A stretch of 64,000 bases of DNA from JBBQDZ01 sp038237515. Lineage in GTDB: Bacteria; Actinomycetota; Thermoleophilia; Gaiellales; Gaiellaceae. Under the pieces are notes generated by a model. It did not search any database. It was not told the origin of the DNA and saw nothing but the letters and a program-made list of their open reading frames with translations. The DNA is taken from the NCBI GenBank assembly GCA_038237515.1, contig JBBRYP010000015.1, positions 1-64,000 on the forward strand. The letters are read 5' to 3'. Numbering within the stretch: the first letter of the stretch is position 1; each line of letters starts with the position of its first letter. The position numbers were made by a program, and so were the translations under genes. Below are positions 33,463-41,067 of the stretch, in pieces.

Positions 33463-33469
33463 GGTGGGT

Positions 33470-33745
33470 ATGGAGCGAGTCACGATCAGAGAGCTCAGAA
33501 ACAGGGGTGGCGACATCGTCGACCGAGCCGCGCGCGGCGCGCGCGTGACCATCACCCGAGCGGGCAAGCCGGTCGCTGAGTTGCGAGCATTGCGCCCAGA
33601 AGCCGTTCCCGCCGCCATCCTGCTCGAGCGCTGGCGGCGGCTGCCGCGCGTGGATCCTGCGGCGCTGCGCCGGGATCTCGACGAGACGCTCGACCCGCGC
33701 CTGTGCCCCGGACCGAGACCGGGCTTCTCGATACAAGCACGCTGA
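33470..33745 (+). CDS. vapB: antitoxin, Phd/YefM family (VapB-like partner)
   Basis: A 91-residue antitoxin. The N-terminal DNA-binding fold MERVTIRELRNRGGDIVDRA followed by GARVTITRAGKPVAEL is the Phd/YefM signature; the C-terminal part from about residue 50 would neutralise the toxin and is rich in Arg/Leu/Pro. The antitoxin probably represses its own promoter. The gene overlaps the toxin start by 43 bases, so translation is coupled. ATG 33470 is preferred over 33461 because of the -10 element. Confidence 0.85.
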   Translation: MERVTIRELRNRGGDIVDRAARGARVTITRAGKPVAELRALRPEAVPAAILLERWRRLPRVDPAALRRDLDETLDPRLCPGPRPGFSIQAR

Positions 33746-34149
33746 TCCTCCTGCCACGCCTGGCCGACGCGTCCGTGCTCCCGTCGTACCCGCTCATCTC
33801 GACGATCACGCTGGCGGAGCTGAGCGTCGGCCCGCTGGTCGCGCACAGCGACAGGGAACGAGCAGCCCGTCAGGCGCACGTCCAGCAGGCCGAGGCGGAC
33901 TTCGAGCCCTTGCCCTTCGACGCGCAGGCAGCGCGCGCCTTCGGCGGCGTCGCAGCAAGCCTCCACAAGGCCGGCAAGAAGACCTCGGCGCGCGCCTACG
34001 ACGCCATGATCGCCGCGGTCGCGGTCGCCAACGACCTCCCGGTGTTCACCTGCAACCCAGATGACTTCTCAGGTATCGACGGGCTCACGCTCGTGCCCGT
34101 GCCTCACCCGGATCGGCACGGAGCCCCGACCGGCTCATACACACCTTAG
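33703..34149 (+). CDS. vapC: toxin, PIN-domain ribonuclease VapC
   Basis: A 148-residue PIN-domain RNase toxin. The four acidic positions are visible: Asp in GLLDTSTLI (about residue 10), Glu in ITLAELSVG, Asp in AYDAMIAAVA and the NPDDF aspartates. Such toxins cleave tRNA or rRNA when the antitoxin is lost. It begins with GTG inside the antitoxin gene. The last 15 residues, HPDRHGAPTGSYTP, extend beyond the usual fold end. Confidence 0.88.
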   Translation: MPRTETGLLDTSTLILLPRLADASVLPSYPLISTITLAELSVGPLVAHSDRERAARQAHVQQAEADFEPLPFDAQAARAFGGVAASLHKAGKKTSARAYDAMIAAVAVANDLPVFTCNPDDFSGIDGLTLVPVPHPDRHGAPTGSYTP

Positions 34150-34214
34150 TAGTCCAACTTCAAAGGAAAGCCGGGCAGCGACACCCTCACCGACGGCTGG
34201 GATACGGTCTCCCG

Positions 34215-34535
34215 GTGGTCTCGGAGGAGCTGATCGAGCTCGCGGGTCGGAGGCTCGCTGCCGCCGCCGGTGCCGCCGCCAAGGTGATTCTCTTCGGCTC
34301 GCACGCGCGCGGGGATGCAGGACCGGACAGCGACCTCGACTTCCTCGTCGTCGAACAGGAAGTTACCGACCGCCACGGCGAGATGGTGCGCCTCAGCCGC
34401 GAGCTGCGCTCACTCGGAGTCCCGGTGGACGTCGTCGTGGTGAGCGAGCGCTACCTCGAGGAGTGGGGCAGCGTCGAGGGAACGATGATCCACAGCGCGC
34501 TTTCGGAGGGTCGTCTCCTCGATGCCGCCGCGTGA
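34215..34535 (+). CDS. MNT-type nucleotidyltransferase-domain protein
   Basis: A 106-residue minimal nucleotidyltransferase. The fold signature GSHARGDAGPDSDLDFLVV (G-S-x-A-R-G-D with the paired Asp) and a third acidic strand VDVVVV are complete, so it is probably active. In MNT-HEPN toxin-antitoxin pairs this protein is the antitoxin and modifies the HEPN RNase by adding AMP. GTG start; the end overlaps the HEPN gene by 14 bases. Confidence 0.87.
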   Translation: MVSEELIELAGRRLAAAAGAAAKVILFGSHARGDAGPDSDLDFLVVEQEVTDRHGEMVRLSRELRSLGVPVDVVVVSERYLEEWGSVEGTMIHSALSEGRLLDAAA

Positions 34536-34914
34536 CGGCCGTGATCTGGCGCGCGCTCTGCTCGAGCGAGCGCGCGGCGACGAGGCGCTCGTCCGCAAGG
34601 TGCTCGGCGACGCGACCATCCCGGACGCGATCGTCGGCTTCCACGCTCAGCAGGCGGTCGAGAAGGCGCTCAAGGCGGTGCTCGCAGCGCACGCGATCCG
34701 GTTTCCGAGGACGCACGACCTCGGCTTCCTGATCAGCCTCGTCGAAGCGACCGGCGTTCCCGCACCGCCCGGACTCGCCACAGCCGACGTGCTCCAGCCC
34801 TGGGCGGTCGAGTTCCGCTACGAGACTGCATCGGAGCCGTCGCTCGACCGCAGGGGGGCTCTCCAGCTTGTCGAGGAGATCACGACGTGGGCGACCAAGC
34901 TGGTCATCGGTTAA
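34522..34914 (+). CDS. HEPN-domain protein, partner of the MNT gene
   Basis: A 130-residue all-helical HEPN protein with GFHAQQAVEKALKAVL and FPRTHDLGFLISLV, typical of the HEPN partner of minimal nucleotidyltransferases. The R-x4-6-H ribonuclease motif is not evident; the conserved FRYETASEP block is present. It may therefore be a substrate-binding helper or an inactive form, as in many MNT-HEPN pairs. Its 3' end overlaps the 3' end of galK by 11 bases on the opposite strand, so no terminator fits between them. Confidence 0.85.
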   Translation: MPPRDGRDLARALLERARGDEALVRKVLGDATIPDAIVGFHAQQAVEKALKAVLAAHAIRFPRTHDLGFLISLVEATGVPAPPGLATADVLQPWAVEFRYETASEPSLDRRGALQLVEEITTWATKLVIG

Positions 34915-35965
34915 CCCGACCGGCTCCGGCCACCGCGCGGCAGAGGAACGCCGCAGGCCGGAGTCCCATCTGTGCCCGGTACCGCGCCGTAGCCCGAGCC
35001 GCGACCCCTTCGGCGTCCGCCCGATCGGCGACCGCGACGACGCATCCGCCGAAGCCGGCCCCCGTCAGCCTCGCCCCCGCGGCGCCCGCATCCTCGAGCG
35101 CGGCGGTCAAGGCGTCGAGCTCCGGCGTCGAAACGTCGTAGTCGTCGCGGAGGCTGGCGTGGCTCTCGCTGAGCAGCCGGCCCAGCACGGACAGGTCGTC
35201 GTCCTCGAGCGCGCGGGCGGCCTCGAGGACCCGTGCGTTCTCGGAGACGACGTGACGCGCCCACCGGTGGCCGGCGATCTGCTCCGGCGTCGCGTCGCGC
35301 AATGCAGGTAGGCCCAGCCGCGCGGCGACCTTGTCGCAGGTGCGGCGCCGCTCCGCATAGGCCGTGTCGGCAAGGGAGCGCGAGACGCCCGAGTAGACGA
35401 CGAGCACCGCCGCCTCGGGCGGCAGCAGGACCGGCGACACCTCGAGCGTGCGGCAGTCGATCAGGAGCGCACAGCCGGGCCGGCCGCCGATCGAGCTGAG
35501 CTGATCCATGATCCCGCTGGGCACGCCGGTCGCGATCTGCTCGGCCTGCTGGCACGCGAGCGCGAGCTCGACTGCCGGAAGCTGGAAGCTGGCGGCGTCG
35601 CAGAGGGCAAGCGCGAGGGCGACCTCGAAGGCCGCGCTCGAGGAGAGCCCGGCGCCGATCGGAATGGTGGTCGAGACCACCGCGTCGATCCCGGCGGGCG
35701 GCCTTCCACGCTCTGCGAGTGCGCGAACGACTCCGGCCACATATGCGCCCCACCCCTGCACCTCTCCAGGATCCGTGCCGCCGTCTGCGGGAACCTCGAC
35801 GTAGCCCTCACGGTCGGTCGAGGTGACTCGGACGATGCCGTCCGAGCGCGCCGCCGCGTGCACGACGCACTCCCGGTCGATCGCGATCGGCAGGACGAAG
35901 CCCTCGTTGTAGTCGGTGTGGTCGCCGATCAGGTTGACGCGGCCGGGGGCCCGAAAGACGCGCAC
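34904..35965 (-). CDS. galK: galactokinase
   Basis: A 353-residue GHMP-family kinase that phosphorylates galactose to galactose 1-phosphate. The N-terminal APGRVNLIGDHTDYNEG is the GalK signature (Asp replaces the usual Glu), PIGAGLSSSAAFEVA is the ATP-binding GHMP motif 2, and GARLTGAGFGGCVVAV motif 3. The GTG start follows directly on the TAG of the upstream gene. It is the last gene of the glycan array and indicates that galactose is one of the released sugars; no galT or galE is in the window. Confidence 0.93.
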   Translation of the reverse strand: MRVFRAPGRVNLIGDHTDYNEGFVLPIAIDRECVVHAAARSDGIVRVTSTDREGYVEVPADGGTDPGEVQGWGAYVAGVVRALAERGRPPAGIDAVVSTTIPIGAGLSSSAAFEVALALALCDAASFQLPAVELALACQQAEQIATGVPSGIMDQLSSIGGRPGCALLIDCRTLEVSPVLLPPEAAVLVVYSGVSRSLADTAYAERRRTCDKVAARLGLPALRDATPEQIAGHRWARHVVSENARVLEAARALEDDDLSVLGRLLSESHASLRDDYDVSTPELDALTAALEDAGAAGARLTGAGFGGCVVAVADRADAEGVAARATARYRAQMGLRPAAFLCRAVAGAGRVNR

Positions 35966-37021
35966 CTAGGCCGCCCAGGGAAGCGGCGCGGGCTGCTCGA
36001 AGGCGGAGCCGATCGCGATCGCTTTGCCGGTCCGCGGCGACTCGGCGATCGCGTCGAGAACCTCGACCACGTGAGCCGCGTGCTCCGCGCTCGCGCGGTG
36101 TGGGCGGCCCTCCTCGAGCGCCTCGGCGAGCTCGACGAGCGCCCGGCTCCAGTCGATCCCCCGGTAGGGCGGGCGCACGAGCGGTGCAGGCGCGTACTCG
36201 CCCCCCCGCGCCTGCAGCTCGAGCCGTGCGTCGAACGCGTCCCACGTCGCGAGGTACAGCGAACCGAGATCGCCGTGGAACTCGAGCCCGCGTTGCTTGC
36301 TCGGACCGACGTAGAAGCTCGCGGTCAGCCGCGCGGTCACGCCGTCTGGAAGCTCGAGCAGGGCGACCACGAGGTCGGGGCTCCCCAGGCGGAACGGCGC
36401 ACCGTCGAGGGCCACTCGGTCCGGCTCGAGCAGGGCGCCGTAGGAAGCCACGCGCTGCACCGGCCCGAAGATCGCCGTCAGGATCGCGAGCGGATAGATT
36501 CCCACGTCCACCGCCGGCCCCACCGCGTAGAGGCTCGCTGGGCTCGGGTGCCACGACTCGATCCGGCCCCAGTTCGCCTCCGCATAGACCGCTCGAACGC
36601 GCCCGATCGCGCCCTCGCGGACGAGCTTCCAGGCGGTCTGCTGCGCCTCCCCGAGCAGCGTCGCCGGCGCGCAGCTGAGACGGACCCCCTGTCCCACGGC
36701 AAGCTCCACGAGCTCGCACGCCTCCGCATGGTCGAGCGCAAGAGGCTTCTCGGTGTGGACGTGCTTCCCCGCGTCGAGGGCTGCGGCCGTGACCGCGGCG
36801 TGAGCGTGCGCCGCGGTCAGGTTGACGACGGTGTCGACCTCGTCGGACGCGAGCAGAGCTTCGAGCGACGGGTACTGGATTCCGCCGAACCCCGCGACGA
36901 GCTCGGCCGCACGGGCCGGAACCGCATCAGTCGCCCCGGCCAGCTCGAGGCCGTCGGCGGCCACGATCGACCCCGCGTATCGCCCCGCGATGTTGCCGCA
37001 ACCGACGAGCGCGACCCTCAT
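35966..37021 (-). CDS. Gfo/Idh/MocA-family oxidoreductase
   Basis: A 351-residue NAD(P)-dependent sugar or inositol dehydrogenase. The N-terminal Rossmann motif VGCGNIAGRYAGSI, the EKPLALDHAEA motif with the family lysine (about residue 95), and the substrate-domain AVDVGIYPLAILTAIFG with its catalytic His/Asp region are present. Substrates in the family include oxidised sugars and inositols. It overlaps the isomerase upstream by 4 bases (ATGA). Confidence 0.88.
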   Translation of the reverse strand: MRVALVGCGNIAGRYAGSIVAADGLELAGATDAVPARAAELVAGFGGIQYPSLEALLASDEVDTVVNLTAAHAHAAVTAAALDAGKHVHTEKPLALDHAEACELVELAVGQGVRLSCAPATLLGEAQQTAWKLVREGAIGRVRAVYAEANWGRIESWHPSPASLYAVGPAVDVGIYPLAILTAIFGPVQRVASYGALLEPDRVALDGAPFRLGSPDLVVALLELPDGVTARLTASFYVGPSKQRGLEFHGDLGSLYLATWDAFDARLELQARGGEYAPAPLVRPPYRGIDWSRALVELAEALEEGRPHRASAEHAAHVVEVLDAIAESPRTGKAIAIGSAFEQPAPLPWAA

Positions 37022-37791
37022 CGCAGCCAGCTCTCGAGCTGAGCACGCATCGCGCGGCAGTCCTCGCTCGGGTCGCAGTACTCCGGTTCGTGCTCGACGG
37101 TGAGTACGCCGGCATACCCGAGCCTCTGGAGGGCGCGCACGCAGCCTTCGATCGGGACGATGCCGTTGCCCCAGCGACACGTGTCGTGGGATCCCTGCGC
37201 GAGGACGTCCTTCAGGTGGACGTGCAGGATGTGATCGCCGAGCTCCTGGACAGCGCGCACCGGGTCGTAGCCGTGCGTCGCCCACCAGCCGGTGTCGACG
37301 GTCGCTCCCAGCATCCCCTCCCCCACCTCGATCTTCGCGAGCAGCTCGTCGGGAGTTCGCTCCGGGTGGTTCTCGACGCCGAGCCGGACCCCGTGGGCGC
37401 GCAGCACCGGGACGAGCGCAGCCGGATCGCCGGAGCTGCCAGCGCCGATGAGGCTCGTGCCGATCCCTAACGCGAGCTCGCACGCGCGTGCGACGTTCGA
37501 CGGGTCGATCCAGGCGGCGTAGGTCGCGACGCCGATCCCGCGCCTCGTGAGGAGGTCGCGCACGATCTCGACGTGCTCCTCCGTCGCCCACTCCGGGTTC
37601 AGGTGCGCACCCCAGACATCGATCGTGTCGAAGCCGAGAGCGCGAACGTCGCCGAGGATCTCGTCGAGCCGCTCCCCGTAGGTGGCGAGAGGCCTGAAGC
37701 GGTCGTTCGTGGCCCGGTCGCCTTGTCCCCAGCCGCGCATCGACCAGCCGGTCTCGCGGGCGACGAAGTTCGCGGTCGTGAAGGCGATCAC
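37018..37791 (-). CDS. sugar phosphate isomerase/epimerase (xylose-isomerase-like TIM barrel)
   Basis: A 257-residue TIM-barrel protein of the AP-endonuclease-2-like sugar isomerase family. The metal-site residues are placed as expected: Glu in LGVENHPER, Asp in GATVDTGWW, His in HVHLKD and Glu in LTVEHEPEY. It likely isomerises or epimerises a keto-sugar, in partnership with the Gfo/Idh enzyme that follows. GTG start, with GTGA overlap with the upstream FAD enzyme. Confidence 0.87.
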   Translation of the reverse strand: MIAFTTANFVARETGWSMRGWGQGDRATNDRFRPLATYGERLDEILGDVRALGFDTIDVWGAHLNPEWATEEHVEIVRDLLTRRGIGVATYAAWIDPSNVARACELALGIGTSLIGAGSSGDPAALVPVLRAHGVRLGVENHPERTPDELLAKIEVGEGMLGATVDTGWWATHGYDPVRAVQELGDHILHVHLKDVLAQGSHDTCRWGNGIVPIEGCVRALQRLGYAGVLTVEHEPEYCDPSEDCRAMRAQLESWLR

Positions 37792-39239
37792 GCCGCCAGC
37801 ACCTGCCCCGAGTCGCGGAGTGCCTGCTGGAGTTCCTGGACGCGGACGTCCTGCACCGCGACGCCGCGCCTCGCCGCCTGCGCGGCCGCCTCCCCCGCTG
37901 CCTGGCCGAGCAGCATGAGGGTCGGTTCCATCCGCACCGAGCCGAACGCCACGTGCGAGGCGGACAGGCACACCGGCACGAGCAGGTTCTGGCAGTCCTC
38001 CCTCGCCGGGGTCAGGCAGCGGTAGGGGATCGGGTACCGCGGCACGGCGACCGAGAGGTAGCCCTCGTTGAAGACGGCGGGCTTGGGTTCGTACTCGGGC
38101 AGGTACCTCCAGGTGCGCTCGACCTCGCGGAGGTCGATGTTGTACGAGCCGAGACCGACGACGTCGGGCTGGGCGCGCGCGTCGAGGAGGTCCGACTCGC
38201 GCAGGATGTACGCGCCGAGCATGCGCCGGCCCTCGCGCACGTACAGCTGGTGCGGCCAGCCCTCCGAGTCGACGAACTCGTCCGCACAAGGTCCCCACCG
38301 GCCCATCTCGGAGCGAATGTGCGGCGGGCTCTCTGTCGCGAGATACCTCAGGAACGACCGCGCGTAGAGCAGGTGGCGCTCCCGGACGGCCTCGCGGTCA
38401 CCGTCCAGGTACTCGCGGTTCGACCCGTCGAGGAGGTTCAACGAGAACGGGCCGATCGAGTTGACGTCGCACTTTCCGTTCGGGAGGAGATCATCGACGA
38501 GCCCGAGGAGGTCTCGCGCCTCGACGCAAACCGCGTCGAGGTAGCGCCTCAGCAGCTCGAACTCGCCGGGGTCGTAGCCGAGCGGCTCCTCGAGCGGCAG
38601 GCGGTTCTCGGGTCGGTCGGTCAGGCAGAGGCGGAACTGGAATGCCTGGATTCCGCCGTCGCCCTCGCCGAGCCGATCGGCGGGCCACCCGCGCCCGTCG
38701 AGCTCGGGCTCCCTGACGAGCGGGAGCAGCGAGCCGTCCTTCCGGAAGGGCGAAAGTACGACCGGGAAGTTGTGCTTTCCAGGCCTCGTGGCGGGTTGGC
38801 GGCCAGCCCAGGTCTCGCCGTAGAGCTCGCGCGGCTCGCGGCCGACGGCATACGGGACGCCCATCGACGCCATCAGGTCGCCCTCGTAGCTCGCGTCGAC
38901 GTAGACGGCGGCGTCGGGTGCCTCGCGAACGCCCAGGCGAACGTCGATCCCGCACTCCTCGAGCATTCTCGTCAGCAGCTCCTCGGCGACGTGCGGCTCG
39001 GGCCCCTTCACACCCCACAAGGCTGCGCCGTAGTGGTCGGCGACGGCGGCATGGAAATCACGGGCGAGGCCGCCGGTCGCGCGAGCGTCGCCCACGTCTG
39101 TCCAGCTCAGGCCTCCGGAGACCATGCCGCCGACGTGCACGTCCGGACCGAGCAGGACCGTCGCCGCCCCGGCCCGACCGGCCGCAACCGCGGCGGTCAC
39201 CCCGGCGGCGGTCGCGCCGTAGACGGCGACGTCGGTCAC
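37788..39239 (-). CDS. FAD-dependent oxidoreductase (PF12831 type)
   Basis: A 483-residue flavoprotein: dinucleotide motif VYGATAAGVTAAVAAGRAG at the N-terminus, then the family block GGMVSGGLSWTDVGD, YVDASYEGDLMASMGVPYAVGRE, and a C-terminal GQAAGEAAAQAARRGV that closes the FAD site. Members occur in polysaccharide-utilisation loci and are often annotated FAD-dependent oxidoreductase or xanthan-lyase-associated; the substrate is unknown. No signal peptide. Overlaps both neighbours by 4 bases. Confidence 0.86.
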   Translation of the reverse strand: MTDVAVYGATAAGVTAAVAAGRAGAATVLLGPDVHVGGMVSGGLSWTDVGDARATGGLARDFHAAVADHYGAALWGVKGPEPHVAEELLTRMLEECGIDVRLGVREAPDAAVYVDASYEGDLMASMGVPYAVGREPRELYGETWAGRQPATRPGKHNFPVVLSPFRKDGSLLPLVREPELDGRGWPADRLGEGDGGIQAFQFRLCLTDRPENRLPLEEPLGYDPGEFELLRRYLDAVCVEARDLLGLVDDLLPNGKCDVNSIGPFSLNLLDGSNREYLDGDREAVRERHLLYARSFLRYLATESPPHIRSEMGRWGPCADEFVDSEGWPHQLYVREGRRMLGAYILRESDLLDARAQPDVVGLGSYNIDLREVERTWRYLPEYEPKPAVFNEGYLSVAVPRYPIPYRCLTPAREDCQNLLVPVCLSASHVAFGSVRMEPTLMLLGQAAGEAAAQAARRGVAVQDVRVQELQQALRDSGQVLAA

Positions 39240-40231
39240 ACGAACGGCTCCAGCAGCGCAACCGCCGTCGGCGCGTCGACGCCCGGCGCGAGCGCCTCGG
39301 CCAGCGCCACGACGTCAGTGGGTGCCTCGATGGGCGCGGGCGGCACCGCCAGCGCGTCGGCGACCTCCGCGCCGTACGCGCGAAGCGCACCCTCGAGCGA
39401 GGCGATGGGATCGTGCGCATCGGGATCGACGGCGAAGTCCGCGATCGTCGCGAGCGGCAGCTTCGAAGGCACCGCCTGGAGCATCCCGTTCGTCACGATC
39501 CCGAGAAGCCGCCCGCCCGCGAGGCGCGCGTCCCGCCCGCGAAGCGGCCCGAGGAACAGGCGGGCGCGGTCGAAGTCGTTGACCGGGTAGTTGTCCCAGA
39601 GGAGCAGCTCGTGCCCGAACGCGCCACTCGCGGCGTCGAGATCCTCCCGAGTGATCGAGCGGGAAACCACCTCCGGTCCTGTCCAGTAGACGGTTATCTG
39701 GGGGTCGAGCAGGGCGCGAAGCGTCTCGCGATACGGCGTCGGCCCGTTCCCGGCGTACCCCATCGGGCACACGACCGGCAGCCCGACCCGGTTGCTCAGG
39801 AACGCCTGCGCGGCTGCACTCGGGGACGGTTCGCTGCCGAAGCGATCGACGTCGCCAGCGCAGCGGAGCTCGTGCTCGACGTCGTCCCAGAGAAGGTGGA
39901 AGGTGCGGACGCCGGCGCCGCGCAGCTGCTCGAGCTTCTCCTCCAGCGCAGCGAGCTCACGGTCGTCGGAGTAGCAGACGGAGAGGCCCGGGGCGATGGC
40001 ATAGAAGAACTCAACACCGCTGCGCCCGGCCGCGCCGACCAGGTCCGCGAAGCGCGCGAGCTCGTCGTCGGGGTAGGGGTCGCGCCAGCGCTCGCGGTGG
40101 TACGGGTCGTCCTTGGGCGCGTGCACCCACGTGTTCAGCGCGTGGCGCCCGCAGAATGCCAGCAGGTCGAGCCGCTCCGCGTGCGTCCACGGCGGCCCGT
40201 AGAACCCCTCGATCACGCCGCGAACCCTCAC
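39236..40231 (-). CDS. GH84-family beta-N-acetylglucosaminidase
   Basis: A 331-residue catalytic domain of the NAGidase (PF07555, GH84) family, which removes beta-linked N-acetylglucosamine by substrate-assisted catalysis. The block GVIEGFYGPPWTHAERLD opens the barrel, NTWVHAPKDDPYHRERWR follows, and the catalytic Asp pair is Asp116-Asp117 in LLWDDVEH. It lacks the accessory and signal domains of secreted GH84 enzymes, so it acts in the cytoplasm on imported oligosaccharides. GTG start, GTGA overlaps on both sides. Confidence 0.88.
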   Translation of the reverse strand: MRVRGVIEGFYGPPWTHAERLDLLAFCGRHALNTWVHAPKDDPYHRERWRDPYPDDELARFADLVGAAGRSGVEFFYAIAPGLSVCYSDDRELAALEEKLEQLRGAGVRTFHLLWDDVEHELRCAGDVDRFGSEPSPSAAAQAFLSNRVGLPVVCPMGYAGNGPTPYRETLRALLDPQITVYWTGPEVVSRSITREDLDAASGAFGHELLLWDNYPVNDFDRARLFLGPLRGRDARLAGGRLLGIVTNGMLQAVPSKLPLATIADFAVDPDAHDPIASLEGALRAYGAEVADALAVPPAPIEAPTDVVALAEALAPGVDAPTAVALLEPFV

Positions 40232-41067
40232 GCCTTCTCCCGCCACGGCCGCCCGTGCGCGTCGACGATCGCCGCGAGCTCCCGGAGCCGCGGCACCGCA
40301 TGCTCGCGGAGCAGCGCCGTCGGGTCGTCGGCGGCGAGCGCCGCCATCCAGATCGCCCGTCCGGCGAGCATGCCGGAGGCCCCACCGCGGCACGCCGCCT
40401 CGACGGCGGCCGGAAACCGCTCGGGATCGACGCCCTGCGAGAGGACGACCCACGGGCACGGGATCGCAGCGTCGATCTTCCGACACCACTCCGTGATCTC
40501 GGCCGGCGAGCCCGCTCCGTGCGTCGGGACCTCGCACTTGTAGAGATCGCACCCCGTCGATGCGAGCTCCCCTGCCGCGACCACGATCGCCTCCTCGCGC
40601 CCCGGTGCGCGGACGACGCCCTCGAGCACCGACAGCAGCCCGTGCTCGCGCGCCAGCCGGACGAACCGCCTCGACGTCTCGAGCCGCCGCTCCCGCTGCC
40701 CGTCGTCCCGCCAGATCACGAGCAGCTTCAACGCCACGGCCGTCTGCGGGTCGATCTCCTCGTCCAGATCGGTGTCCTCGACGATCCGGCCCGGCGCCTG
40801 CTCGAGCTCGTCCACCGCGAGGATCAGCCCGCAGGACGGCGGCACGAGCCGCTGCGCGACGATCTGGTCGAAGGCGTAGTGCCGGTCGATCAGGAAGCCG
40901 GATGCGCAGGGTGCGAGCTCGCGCGCCACGGCGAGCTTGAAATGCACCATCCGGCCGTCGTCGGCGTCCTCGTGGTGCTGCGCGAGCATCGTCCGCAGCG
41001 ACTCACGCTGGTCCATCGCGACCATCAGGAGCGTGCCCGTCTCGCGGGCGAGGGCGTCGAGCGTCAC
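40228..41067 (-). CDS. class I aldolase of the LacD/YihT family
   Basis: A 279-residue TIM-barrel aldolase. Its blocks AMDQRESLRTML, FKLAVARELAP, ALKLLVIWR, GCDLYKCEVPTHG and WVVLSQGVD follow the order of tagatose-1,6-bisphosphate aldolase LacD and the sulfofructose-phosphate aldolase YihT. The Schiff-base lysine is Lys177 in DLYKCEV. It would cleave a ketose phosphate to two three-carbon units. Which ketose is open: tagatose bisphosphate would match galactosamine or galactose catabolism and the PfkB kinase at 57108; a sulfosugar is less likely as no sulfoquinovosidase or SLA reductase is seen. Confidence 0.85.
   Translation of the reverse strand: MTLDALARETGTLLMVAMDQRESLRTMLAQHHEDADDGRMVHFKLAVARELAPCASGFLIDRHYAFDQIVAQRLVPPSCGLILAVDELEQAPGRIVEDTDLDEEIDPQTAVALKLLVIWRDDGQRERRLETSRRFVRLAREHGLLSVLEGVVRAPGREEAIVVAAGELASTGCDLYKCEVPTHGAGSPAEITEWCRKIDAAIPCPWVVLSQGVDPERFPAAVEAACRGGASGMLAGRAIWMAALAADDPTALLREHAVPRLRELAAIVDAHGRPWREKA

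Noticed and set aside
33311..33757. A 148-residue minus-strand gene
   Set aside because: Only the last 40 or so residues look like protein; the rest is antisense to vapB.
40228..41067. A complete sulfoquinovose pathway
   Set aside because: Only the aldolase resembles YihT; no sulfoquinovosidase, SQ isomerase or SLA reductase is recognisable.
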